From NCBI RefSeq assembly GCF_008830185.1, contig NZ_WAGX01000007.1, forward strand, positions 62,001 through 126,000: DNA of 64,000 nt, in the 5' to 3' direction. The position numbers were made by a program, and so were the translations under genes. The notes below the pieces were generated by a model that was not told the origin of the DNA, made no database searches, and saw nothing but the letters and a program-made list of their open reading frames with translations. This document shows, one piece after another, positions 9,538 to 17,826 of this stretch (its first letter is position 1; the number at the start of each line of letters is the position of its first letter). The stretch is from Candidatus Galacturonatibacter soehngenii. GTDB taxonomy: Bacteria > Bacillota > Clostridia > Lachnospirales > Lachnospiraceae.

Positions 9538-10785
9538 ATGAGTACAAAAATAACCAAGGTTAGAGCAATTGCTACCGCCCCAGAAGGAATTAATCTGGTG
9601 GTGGTAAAGGTGGAAACCAATCAAGATGGGTTATATGGTTTGGGCTGTGCGACCTTTGCTTATCGTCATTTGGCGGTCATAAATGTAATTGAAGAATATT
9701 TAGATCCATTGCTAAAGGGAAGAGATGTAGAAAATATAGAAGACTTGTGGCAATTGATGCACCAAAATGGCTATTGGAGAAATGGACCAATTGAAAACAA
9801 TGCAATCTCAGGCGTTGATATGGCATTGTGGGATATCAAAGGAAAAATGGCAAATATGCCAGTTTATCAATTGTTTGGTGGAAAAGTTAGAGAAGGTATA
9901 CCAGTGTATCGCCATGCAGACGGAAAAGATATTCATGAGTTATGCGAAAACATTCAAAAATTCCAAGAGATGGGAATTACAAACATTCGTTGTCAGTGCG
10001 GAGGGTATGGAGGCGAAAGCTATGGAGTAACTCCAGCAACCGCACCCAAAAATGCAATGCCTGGTGTTTATTTGGATTCTAAAAGCTATATTAAAAATAC
10101 AGTTAAGCTCTTTGAGGAGATTCGAAATACAATTGGATACGAGATGAATTTGGTGCACGATGTACATGAAAGAATTGCCCCAATGGAAGTCATTCGATTG
10201 GCAAAAGAGTTAGAACCATTTGACTTATTTTTCTTAGAAGATCCAGTATCCTTAGAACAAACAGACTGGCTAAGAAGACTTAGACAGCAAAGTAGCATTC
10301 CAATTGCCCAAGGAGAGTTATTCAATAATCCAGTCGAATGGAAGAGCTTAATAGCAGAACATTTAATTGATTATATTCGCGTACATATCAGTCAAATTGG
10401 TGGAATTACGCCAGCAAGAAAATTGCAGATATTTGCAGAGCAGTACGGTGTAAAAACAGCATGGCATGGGCCAGGAGACATGTCACCAGTGGCACATGCG
10501 GCCAATATTCATATTGACTTAGCAGCGCCAAACTTTGGTGTGCAAGAGTGGTCTGGTATTGAACCTCCAAACTTTGTCATTCAAGAACTAAAAGGACCAC
10601 ATGGTGCGTTACTTGAGGTATTTCCTGGACTTCCTGAATTTGAAAAAGGATATGTGTATGCTAATGAATTACCAGGACTTGGTGTGGATATCAATGAAGC
10701 AGAAGCGGCGAAGTACCCTTGTGAAAATACTGTAACGACATGGACGCAGACAAGAAGAAGAGACGGTGCGTTACAAACACCGTAA
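9538..10785 (+). CDS. enolase-superfamily sugar-acid dehydratase (RspA / D-mannonate dehydratase group)
   Basis: 415 aa. The mannonate dehydratase subgroup signature HDVHERI gives metal ligand D208 and catalytic H210. FFLEDPV and AQGELFNN supply the other two acidic metal ligands, and WHGPGDMSP has the second catalytic histidine. The C-terminus, TRRRDGALQTP, matches the subgroup's R-x-DG-x-x-P ending. Family members dehydrate D-mannonate or D-gluconate to 2-keto-3-deoxygluconate with very different efficiencies, and some have no clear activity, so the substrate is open. It is followed by two dehydrogenases and preceded by an importer, so it probably acts on an imported sugar acid or its oxidised product. 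Confidence 0.88.
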   Translation: MSTKITKVRAIATAPEGINLVVVKVETNQDGLYGLGCATFAYRHLAVINVIEEYLDPLLKGRDVENIEDLWQLMHQNGYWRNGPIENNAISGVDMALWDIKGKMANMPVYQLFGGKVREGIPVYRHADGKDIHELCENIQKFQEMGITNIRCQCGGYGGESYGVTPATAPKNAMPGVYLDSKSYIKNTVKLFEEIRNTIGYEMNLVHDVHERIAPMEVIRLAKELEPFDLFFLEDPVSLEQTDWLRRLRQQSSIPIAQGELFNNPVEWKSLIAEHLIDYIRVHISQIGGITPARKLQIFAEQYGVKTAWHGPGDMSPVAHAANIHIDLAAPNFGVQEWSGIEPPNFVIQELKGPHGALLEVFPGLPEFEKGYVYANELPGLGVDINEAEAAKYPCENTVTTWTQTRRRDGALQTP

Positions 10786-10801
10786 GGAAAGGAGATATAA
10801 G

Positions 10802-11845
10802 ATGCAAAAGACAATGAAATCAGTTATTGTATCAAGTCCTCACAAGTTCGAGGTACAAGAGGTTTTGATACCTGAATTAGCAAATGAAGATGAAGTGTTA
10901 ATACAAATGAAGTCGGCGGGTGTATGCGGAAGTGATCATCATATCTATCATGGATTAAATCCTTGCTCTACCTATCCAAGAATTCCTGGTCACGAAAATG
11001 CTGGAATCGTAGTAAAAGTAGGAAAAAATGTGACAAATGTAGAGGTGGGAGACCATGTTATTATTGATTTGATTTCCACTTGTGGAGAATGTTATCAATG
11101 TAAAATAGGTAGAAAAAATGTATGTGCTCATGTAAAGGTAAGAGGTTCAGGAGCAGACGGTGGTTGGAGAGAATATTTTACTGCACCAGCAAAAGAAGTA
11201 TATAAAATAGATAAGTCCGTTGATTGGAAAGATGCGGCCCTAGTGGAACCTTTTGCAATTGGAGCGCATTGTACGGAGCGTGGAAGAGTAGTTTCGGAAG
11301 ATGTAGTGTTTATATTAGGAGCTGGAACCATTGGTTCTATTATATTACAGACATGTAAGGCAAAGGGATGTAAGACCATTATTTGCTGTGACATAGATGA
11401 TTCTTCTTTAGAAAGGGCAAAGGAATATGGTGCAGATTACACCATAAACTCTCAAAAAGAAGATGTTGTTTTGAAGGTACAAGAAATTACAAATGGATTA
11501 GGAGCAACGGTTGCGTTTGACTCAGCATGTTTTCCTGGTTCTTTGACCTTATGTATGCAACCAGGAATACTTTGCAATGCAGGAAGAATGGTTCCTCTTG
11601 GGTTTTCGACTGCATCAGAGGGGATTACACAGGCAATGATTAATCAACGAGAATTAGACATCATTGGTTCTAGAATGTCAGCATTTCAGTTTGAACCTAC
11701 CATCAAACGTATGGAAAACAAAGAATTTAATACGGAGGGAATTGCAACAACATTTATAAAGTTTAGTGAAATCGAAAAGGTTTTCCATCTTATGGACAAT
11801 CCAGATCCTAGTTCTAAAAAAATGGTAATTTTATTTGAAGACTAG
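10802..11845 (+). CDS. zinc-dependent medium-chain alcohol dehydrogenase (RspB/sugar-acid dehydrogenase-like)
   Basis: 347 aa from ATG 10802, preceded by AAAGGAG; the in-frame ATG at 10766 lies inside the previous gene. Catalytic zinc residues are in CGSDHH and GHENAG. The structural zinc loop is CGECYQCKIGRKNVC. The NAD-binding glycine motif is GAGTIG. The order RspA-type dehydratase then zinc dehydrogenase repeats the rspA-rspB pairing known from enteric bacteria, where the second enzyme oxidises L-gulonate. It may interconvert a hexonate and a keto-hexonate. The exact substrate cannot be read from the sequence. Confidence 0.87.
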   Translation: MQKTMKSVIVSSPHKFEVQEVLIPELANEDEVLIQMKSAGVCGSDHHIYHGLNPCSTYPRIPGHENAGIVVKVGKNVTNVEVGDHVIIDLISTCGECYQCKIGRKNVCAHVKVRGSGADGGWREYFTAPAKEVYKIDKSVDWKDAALVEPFAIGAHCTERGRVVSEDVVFILGAGTIGSIILQTCKAKGCKTIICCDIDDSSLERAKEYGADYTINSQKEDVVLKVQEITNGLGATVAFDSACFPGSLTLCMQPGILCNAGRMVPLGFSTASEGITQAMINQRELDIIGSRMSAFQFEPTIKRMENKEFNTEGIATTFIKFSEIEKVFHLMDNPDPSSKKMVILFED

Positions 11846-11899
11846 AGAGCAAACAAACCCGTTTATATACATGAAGAAAGGATAGAAAGGTACATAAAT

Positions 11900-12673
11900 A
11901 TGAAATTTGATGCAAACAAGCAATTTAGTGTAGCAGGTAAATGCTGTATCGTAACAGGTGGTGCACAAGGATTATCAAGAGGTATGGCAGAAGGACTTTT
12001 AGAAAATGGCGCAAAAGTAGTATTAATGGATGTGCAGAAAGAAAAACTAAAGGAAGTGGTAAAAGAATATACCGATTTAGGCTATGAAGTATATGGTGTA
12101 TGCGGAAATTTAGCAGATCGAACTGATATTGATCGTATGTTTACAGAGGCAATGGCTTATCTAGGAGGAAAGCTTGATGTATTAATCCCAGCAGCAGGTA
12201 TCCAACGTCGTTATCTACCAGAGGAATTTCCAATTGATGATTGGGATTTGGTCATTAACATTAATTTAAACCATGTATTCATTCTATGCCAGAAAGCATT
12301 GCAGGTTATGCTAAAACAAGAAACAGGAGGAAAGATTATTAATATTGCCTCCATGGTATCTTGGTTTGGCGGAACAACGGTTCCAGCTTATACGGCAAGT
12401 AAGGGTGCAGTAACGCAATTAACAAAAAGCTTGGCAGTTGACTGTGCAAGCAGAAATATTAATATCAATGCGATTGCACCAGGCTACATGGATACCGAAA
12501 TGTGTGCAAATATGACGAAAGAGCGTAAAGATGAAACCAGTAAGCGTATTCCAGCTGGAAGATGGGGAACACCTATGGATCTAAAAGGACCTGTGTTATT
12601 CCTTGCATCCAGTGCATCGGATTACTTAAATGGAGCTATTATTCCAGTGGATGGAGGATACCTCGTTAAATAA
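11900..12673 (+). CDS. short-chain dehydrogenase, KduD-like (2-deoxygluconate 3-dehydrogenase group)
   Basis: 257 aa. The cofactor motif is TGGAQGLSRGMA. The usual NNAG is replaced by PAAGIQRR. The catalytic segment is INIASMVSWFGG followed by YTASK. IPAGRWGTPMDLKGPV and the C-terminal NGAIIPVDGGYLVK strongly resemble KduD. KduD enzymes reduce 5-keto-4-deoxyuronate-derived 2,5-diketo-3-deoxygluconate during pectin breakdown, and related enzymes oxidise gluconates. As the last gene of the operon, with a strong terminator behind it, it completes a sugar-acid pathway leading toward 2-keto-3-deoxygluconate. No KDG kinase or aldolase is in the window. Confidence 0.88.
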   Translation: MKFDANKQFSVAGKCCIVTGGAQGLSRGMAEGLLENGAKVVLMDVQKEKLKEVVKEYTDLGYEVYGVCGNLADRTDIDRMFTEAMAYLGGKLDVLIPAAGIQRRYLPEEFPIDDWDLVININLNHVFILCQKALQVMLKQETGGKIINIASMVSWFGGTTVPAYTASKGAVTQLTKSLAVDCASRNININAIAPGYMDTEMCANMTKERKDETSKRIPAGRWGTPMDLKGPVLFLASSASDYLNGAIIPVDGGYLVK

Positions 12674-12702
12674 AGAGTAAACAACAAACTAAAATATAAA
12701 GA

Positions 12703-12740
12703 AATGCGACCGTGCGACACAATGCTGGTCGCATTTTTTG
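12703..12740 (+). terminator. rho-independent terminator of the sugar-acid operon
   Basis: AATGCGACC (12703-12711) pairs perfectly with GGTCGCATT (12727-12735), followed by a T-run. Confidence 0.88.
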
Positions 12741-12789
12741 TGTTTTAAAAGGTAAATTAATTGCAAAGTACAAAAATGGGATATACACA

Positions 12790-12859
12790 TTAAAAATTGC
12801 ATGGGGAGAAAATGAGAAAAAAAGATTATTGTAGGATATTCAAAAAGAATGCAGATAGT
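12790..12859 (+). promoter_or_regulatory. shared paired element, copy A (upstream of GH3)
   Basis: TTAAAAATTGCA at 12790 is followed after exactly 36 bases by ATTCAAAAAGAATGC at 12838 and then AGATAG. The same pair with the same 36-base spacing lies before the LplB-type gene, and a related pair lies before the binding-protein gene at 20302. It is probably the binding site of the AraC regulator encoded at 17827. It ends about 75 bases before the GH3 start codon. Confidence 0.6.
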
Positions 12860-12933
12860 AATAGAACAAGAAGCTTTGTATAGTTGATTTTATAAAAGAA
12901 TAAAAAGTGATTCAAAGGTGTGGAGGAAAATCA

Positions 12934-14676
12934 ATGGCAGTAAATTTGAAAGCAAAACCATTTTATTTAGAGGAAGAAGATATAAAATGGGTGAAAGACA
13001 CAATCAAAGCAATGACAATCGAAGAAAAAATTGGTCAGTTATTTATTAATCTAGGAAAAAGTACAAAGGAAGACGATATCCGTGAACTAGTAGAAACGTA
13101 TCATATTGGTGGAGTGCGATATACAGAAACTGCAGCAGAAAAAATATATGAACAAAACAAATTATATCAAAAATACAGTAAAGTGCCTGTTTTCATTGCA
13201 GCAAACTGTGAAGCGGGTGGAAATGGGGCTTGTAAAGAAGGTACTTTAGTTGCCACACAGGCTCAATGTGGAGCAACACATTCTAACAAAGCAGCATATG
13301 AAATGGGAAGAATCAGTGGAATCGAGGCAGATGCCATTGGATGTAATTGGACATTTGGACCAATCGTAGATATTTTACTTAACTGGAGAAATACAATTGT
13401 AAACACAAGAGCATTTGGAAAAGATCCAGAGGAAATTCTAGATATGGCAAAAGCTTATATCAAAGGAGTTCAGGAAAGCAATTTACTTGCTTGTGCAAAG
13501 CATTTTCCAGGAGATGGAGTGGAAGAAAGAGATCAGCATCTTGTCATGGGAATCAATGACTTGTCTTGTGAAGAATGGGATAAAACCTTTGGAAAAGTAT
13601 ACAAAGAGTTGATTGATGAAGGATTAGAAAGCATAATGGTTGGACATATTGCACTTCCATCATACAGTCAAAAAATCAACCCAGACATAAAACTAGATGA
13701 AATAATGCCAGCTACGCTTTCCCCTGAACTGATTACTGGCTTATTAAGAAATCAGCTTGGCTTTAATGGTCTTGTTCTTACCGATGCCACACATATGGGG
13801 GGATTACTAAGTGCAAAACCTAGAAGTGAACAGGTTCCAGGTACAATTGCAGCAGGTTGTGATATGTTTTTATTCTTGCATGATATCAAAGAAGATATGC
13901 AATATATGATGGATGGATATAAAAAAGGAATTATAACACAAGAACGCTTACAAGAAGCACTGGAACGTATTCTTGGTATGAAGGCCCGTCTCAATCTCCA
14001 CAAAAAACATACTCAAAAGATATATGCTGGACATAAAGATAATTTACAAAAGATAGGTTGCAAAGAACATAAAGACATCGCAAAGGCAATCGCAGATGAA
14101 AGCATAACATTGGTAAAAGATACACAAGCAATGTTACCAATTGATGTGAATAAGAAAAAAAGAGCAAGACTTTATTACATAGAAAGTGAGCCTGTTTGCT
14201 ATCAATCAGGTACAGATCCAGTAAAGCAAATTGTAATTGATGAATTAAAAAGAGCTGGATTTGAATTGGATGTAAATGAATCTTATTATGAGATGGAAGT
14301 AAAGAACAGTTCTCCATTTAATAAGTTTAAAGCCATGGAAATGCCAACTGTAGAAGAGTTTAAAGAAAAATATGATGTCGTTTTCGTATTTGTACACATG
14401 AAAGGTTACGCACAAGAAAACAATGTAAGAGTGAAATATTCATCCGCTCATTCCAATGAATTACCTTGGTGGGTAAGAGAAGTTGAAACAGTCTGTGTTT
14501 CATTAAACTATACCAATCATCTATATGATTTACCAATGATGAAAACTTACATTAATGCATATGCACCGACGAAAGAATGTATACAGGCTACAATTGAAAA
14601 AATTGTTGGTAAGTCTGAATTTAAGGGCAAATACAATGATAATGTATGGTGTGAACGCTGGGATACCAAATTATAG
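12934..14676 (+). CDS. glycoside hydrolase family 3, NagZ-like beta-N-acetylhexosaminidase type
   Basis: 580 aa from ATG 12934, seven bases after TGGAGG; the upstream GTG at 12907 is less likely. There is no signal peptide, so it acts in the cytoplasm. The (beta/alpha)8 domain contains KHFPGDG (from K189) with the D200-x-H202 pair of the NagZ-type general acid/base dyad, and LVLTDATHMGG with the probable nucleophile D284. The C-terminal 200 residues form a Rossmann-like second domain. The DxH dyad separates it from GH3 beta-glucosidases and points to N-acetylhexosaminide hydrolysis or phosphorolysis. The substrate is not certain, since the loop is longer than in classical NagZ (KHFPGHGDT). 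It forms an operon with the HAD gene. Confidence 0.85.
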   Translation: MAVNLKAKPFYLEEEDIKWVKDTIKAMTIEEKIGQLFINLGKSTKEDDIRELVETYHIGGVRYTETAAEKIYEQNKLYQKYSKVPVFIAANCEAGGNGACKEGTLVATQAQCGATHSNKAAYEMGRISGIEADAIGCNWTFGPIVDILLNWRNTIVNTRAFGKDPEEILDMAKAYIKGVQESNLLACAKHFPGDGVEERDQHLVMGINDLSCEEWDKTFGKVYKELIDEGLESIMVGHIALPSYSQKINPDIKLDEIMPATLSPELITGLLRNQLGFNGLVLTDATHMGGLLSAKPRSEQVPGTIAAGCDMFLFLHDIKEDMQYMMDGYKKGIITQERLQEALERILGMKARLNLHKKHTQKIYAGHKDNLQKIGCKEHKDIAKAIADESITLVKDTQAMLPIDVNKKKRARLYYIESEPVCYQSGTDPVKQIVIDELKRAGFELDVNESYYEMEVKNSSPFNKFKAMEMPTVEEFKEKYDVVFVFVHMKGYAQENNVRVKYSSAHSNELPWWVREVETVCVSLNYTNHLYDLPMMKTYINAYAPTKECIQATIEKIVGKSEFKGKYNDNVWCERWDTKL

Positions 14677-14702
14677 TTGAAAGGAAAATAGGTGCAAATA
14701 CT

Positions 14703-15554
14703 ATGATAAAAGAAATAACAACATTTCAAAAAAATAAAAATTTCTTAATTTGTATCGATTCAGACGGATGTGCCATTGATGGTATGACGATTAAGCACAA
14801 AGAGTGTTTTGGACCTTCTCTAATCGAAGAATGGAAGTTACAACCATATGAAAATAAGATACTAAGTTATTGGAATCATATTAATTTGTATTCAATGAGT
14901 AGAGGAATTAACCGATTCAAAGGTCTATTATTAGCACTGGATTATATAAATGAATCAGGTTATGCCCAAATTGACACAGCCGTATTAAAAGAATGGATCA
15001 ATACTACAAAAGAACTCTCTAATAAAAGTTTAGAACAAGAGATTGCGTTAAAAGATAACGAAGTATTAAAAAAAGCATTGAATTGGTCTAATCGTGTGAA
15101 CGAAAAAGTAGAGAGTTTACCACCAGAAAAAAAACTTGCATTTGAAGGGGTAACAGAAAGCCTCAAAGAAGCCTCTCAATATGCAGATATTGCAGTAGTA
15201 TCATCTGCAAATTTACAAGCAGTAGAAGAAGAATGGAGTTCTAATCACATTATAGATTACGTTGATGTTGTTATGACACAGGAAAATGGTAGCAAGTCAG
15301 ATTGTATCAAACAAATGTTAAAGTTTGGTTATGATAATAAAAATGTTTTGATGATTGGAGACGCGTTAGGAGATATCAATGCGGCAAAAGATAGTAATGT
15401 GTTATATTACCCTATTTTAGTTAACCAGGAAATTTATTCATGGAAAAGATTTAGGGATACGATTCTTAATTCATTTTTACAGAATCGTTATGAAGAAAAG
15501 TGGATGGAACTTTGTAAAAAAGAATTTGAAGAAAATTTATCCCATAATAAGTAG
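14703..15554 (+). CDS. HAD-superfamily phosphatase-like hydrolase
   Basis: 283 aa, cytoplasmic. HAD motif I is CIDSDGCAID, with the nucleophilic aspartate in DSD. Motif II is around VVSSAN, a lysine lies near SKSDCIK and motif IV is MIGDALGDINAA. A long helical cap (about residues 30-150) sits between motifs I and II, as in C1-capped sugar-phosphate phosphatases. It is 26 bases after the GH3 gene, so it probably acts on a product of that enzyme. No orthologue with known substrate is recognised. Confidence 0.75.
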   Translation: MIKEITTFQKNKNFLICIDSDGCAIDGMTIKHKECFGPSLIEEWKLQPYENKILSYWNHINLYSMSRGINRFKGLLLALDYINESGYAQIDTAVLKEWINTTKELSNKSLEQEIALKDNEVLKKALNWSNRVNEKVESLPPEKKLAFEGVTESLKEASQYADIAVVSSANLQAVEEEWSSNHIIDYVDVVMTQENGSKSDCIKQMLKFGYDNKNVLMIGDALGDINAAKDSNVLYYPILVNQEIYSWKRFRDTILNSFLQNRYEEKWMELCKKEFEENLSHNK

Positions 15555-15641
15555 AGTATGAAAAATGAAATAAAAATATAGGTTCAATAATTTGTGTAGA
15601 TAAAAAATACTTATCTCCAAAACAAAAATAGAATACTTGCA

Positions 15642-15710
15642 TTAAAAACTGCACTAGGCATAAGAGAGGAAAAGATATTATGGAAGAAGATTCAAAAAGA
15701 ATGCTGATAG
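15642..15710 (+). promoter_or_regulatory. shared paired element, copy B (upstream of LplB-type permease)
   Basis: TTAAAAACTGCA at 15642 is followed after exactly 36 bases by ATTCAAAAAGAATGC at 15690 and then TGATAG. This matches copy A in sequence and spacing. The second box begins 121 bases before the start codon at 15811. No gene lies in 15555-15810 apart from this element. Confidence 0.6.
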
Positions 15711-15810
15711 TCAATACATCTGTTGTGCAGTATATTTGAACCAGAGAGAAGTGAGCGAATGTTTTAATAGTATAGTTAATAATTTGCTCGAATAAAAAGG
15801 AGGATTATTT

Positions 15811-16767
15811 ATGCCAAGAACAATTGGTACGAAAACGGCAGTAAATATAATGAAAGAAAGTTTTTTTTCACGTCTGAAAAATGATTTGCATAAACACTGG
15901 ATATTGTATTTGATGGCGTTGCCAGCTTTGGTCTATTTTGCAGTTTACTGCTACACACCAATGCTAGGACTTTACACAGCATTTTCAAATTATAAAATAA
16001 CTAGCGGTATTTTCTCAGGTAGCTTTGTAGGGTTTAAACATTTTATTGACTTTTTTAAAAGCTATTATTTCTTGCGTTTGCTACGAAATACACTTTTACT
16101 TAGTTTAGAAGTGTTAATCTGGGGATTTCCAATACCAATAATATTTGCATTGGTTCTTAGCGAAATTAAGAGTAATTCGTTTCGAAAAGTTGCACAAACA
16201 GTTACATATTTGCCACATTTCATTAGCGTTATCGTAATATGTGGTATGGTAATTGATTTTACGAGTATGAATGGTCTTATTAATGCAATTATTCAAGCGT
16301 TTGGTGGTGAACCAATTGCTTTTATGACAAAGCCAGAATGGTTTCGTACCGTTTATGTTGGGTCAGAAATCTGGCAGAAATTTGGTTGGAATGCAGTTGT
16401 ATTTATTGCAGCATTATCTGCTATTGATATATCTCAATTTGAAGCTGCTCATTTGGATGGAGCAAGTCGTTGGCAAAAAATTAGATATATTTCCCTTCCA
16501 AGTATTTTACCAGTTATTGTAACGGTTCTATTGATGCAGGTTGGACACTTAATGAGCATTGGATTTGAGAAAGTATTTAACTTATATAGCCCAGTTACAT
16601 ATGCAACAGCAGATATTATTTCAACGTTTGTCTACAGACAAGGTATATTAGGAGCAAATTATAGCTCAGCAGCTGCTATTGGTTTATTTAATAGTGCTAT
16701 CAATCTTATCTTGGTACTAAGTATGAATGCCATAAGCCGCAAATTAACAGAAAATAGTTTATGGTAA
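15811..16767 (+). CDS. carbohydrate ABC importer permease, LplB/YteP family
   Basis: 318 aa with six membrane helices. The start follows AAAGGAGG. Family hallmarks are the N-terminal HWILYLMALPALVYFAVY and the coupling loop DISQFEAAHLDGASRWQKIRYISLP (about 208-232). It is half of a CUT1 sugar channel, paired with the next gene. The operon has no ATPase, as is normal for LplABC-type systems that borrow a shared MsmK-type ATPase. The binding protein is encoded separately at 20302. Confidence 0.93.
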   Translation: MPRTIGTKTAVNIMKESFFSRLKNDLHKHWILYLMALPALVYFAVYCYTPMLGLYTAFSNYKITSGIFSGSFVGFKHFIDFFKSYYFLRLLRNTLLLSLEVLIWGFPIPIIFALVLSEIKSNSFRKVAQTVTYLPHFISVIVICGMVIDFTSMNGLINAIIQAFGGEPIAFMTKPEWFRTVYVGSEIWQKFGWNAVVFIAALSAIDISQFEAAHLDGASRWQKIRYISLPSILPVIVTVLLMQVGHLMSIGFEKVFNLYSPVTYATADIISTFVYRQGILGANYSSAAAIGLFNSAINLILVLSMNAISRKLTENSLW

Positions 16768-16782
16768 AAGGAGGCTATATTA

Positions 16783-17676
16783 ATGTTTAAAATGAAGAAA
16801 CACATACGTCTAAGTAAGGAAGATATGATATTTAATATACTTTCCTATAGTATTATAACTGTACTTATTTTTATATGTTTATATCCGCTTTGGTATGTAG
16901 CTTGTGCTTCCATAAGTGAACCGACGATTGTTGCAGCAAGTCATGGTATATTATTATGGCCAAAACAAATAACAATGTTTGCTTACCAAAAGGTATTTGC
17001 AAATAAAGAGATATGGTATAGTTATGCAAATACCATATTCTACACATTTGCTGGTACAGCACTAAATATTATTCTTACGTCTATGCTGGCTTATGCTTTA
17101 TCACATAAGAATATCATGCTAAAAAAACCATTAACCTTGTTTGTTATGTTTACGATGTTTTTTAATGGAGGAATGATACCAACTTATTTAGTGATTCGAA
17201 ATTTGGGACTTTTAAATACTCGTATTGCAGTACTGTTGCCTGGCTTAGTTAGTGTATTCAACTTTATTATTATGCGTACACATTTTGAGTCTTTACCAGG
17301 AGAACTTGAAGAATCGGCAAAGATAGATGGTGCAAATTACTGGACAACTTTTACAAAAATTATTCTTCCAGTAAGTAAAGCAACTATTGCGGTAATGGTA
17401 CTATATTATGGTGTAAGTCACTGGAATAGTTGGTTTAATGAGATGCTGTATTTGCCAAATACAAGAGAGTACTGGCCTTTGGCATTGATTACTCGTGAAA
17501 TTATTATGGCTAGTAGTTCGGCTGCTATGTCTGATGGTTCCGCTATAACGCAGGAAGTTGCAGATGCTATCAAGTATGCTACCATTGTTATATCAACACT
17601 GCCTATTATATGCTTGTATCCATTTTTACAAAAGTATTTTGCCAAGGGAGTTATGATGGGGTCTGTAAAGGGTTAA
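16783..17676 (+). CDS. carbohydrate ABC importer permease, LplC/YtcP family
   Basis: 297 aa with six helices. MFFNGGMIPTYLVIRNLGLL and the coupling loop LPGELEESAKIDGANYWTTF are diagnostic of LplC/YtcP proteins, as is the C-terminal PFLQKYFAKGVMMGSVKG. AAGGAGG precedes the ATG, 15 bases after the LplB-type gene. Function and context are as for its partner. Confidence 0.93.
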   Translation: MFKMKKHIRLSKEDMIFNILSYSIITVLIFICLYPLWYVACASISEPTIVAASHGILLWPKQITMFAYQKVFANKEIWYSYANTIFYTFAGTALNIILTSMLAYALSHKNIMLKKPLTLFVMFTMFFNGGMIPTYLVIRNLGLLNTRIAVLLPGLVSVFNFIIMRTHFESLPGELEESAKIDGANYWTTFTKIILPVSKATIAVMVLYYGVSHWNSWFNEMLYLPNTREYWPLALITREIIMASSSAAMSDGSAITQEVADAIKYATIVISTLPIICLYPFLQKYFAKGVMMGSVKG

Positions 17677-17693
17677 TGAAATAATATTTTTTA

Positions 17694-17738
17694 AAAAAAT
17701 AGTTACACTTTCAACTAAATGTAAGTGTAGCTATTTTT
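17694..17738 (+). terminator. rho-independent terminator after LplC-type gene
   Basis: AAAATAG-T-TACACTT pairs with AAGTGTA-G-CTATTTT around a short loop, followed by a T-run. It separates the permease genes from the regulator. Confidence 0.82.
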
Positions 17739-17826
17739 GGCGTTTTAAAATAAGGGGTATAAAGTCTTAGATATAAATAATTGTGATATAATAAAACAAT
17801 AATAACCATGCAAATAGGAGTGTATT

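Noticed and set aside
9327-9620. Overlapping minus-strand ORFs of 90-97 codons
   Set aside because: They are antisense to the DppF-type and RspA-type genes, lack family features and have no ribosome site. They are shadows of real genes.
12811-12882. Possible 23-residue leader peptide with GGGGAG site, overlapping paired element A
   Set aside because: The equivalent region of copy B has a different reading frame and different peptide, and copy C has no start codon. The conserved thing is the DNA, not a protein.
13991-14317. 108-codon minus-strand ORF inside the GH3 gene
   Set aside because: Leu/His/Tyr/Cys-rich composition typical of antisense translation of an A-rich gene. The GH3 reading is well supported.
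15680-15739. Short ORF over paired element B (starts MEEDSKRML)
   Set aside because: Not conserved in frame with copy A. It is best explained as chance translation of the regulatory element.
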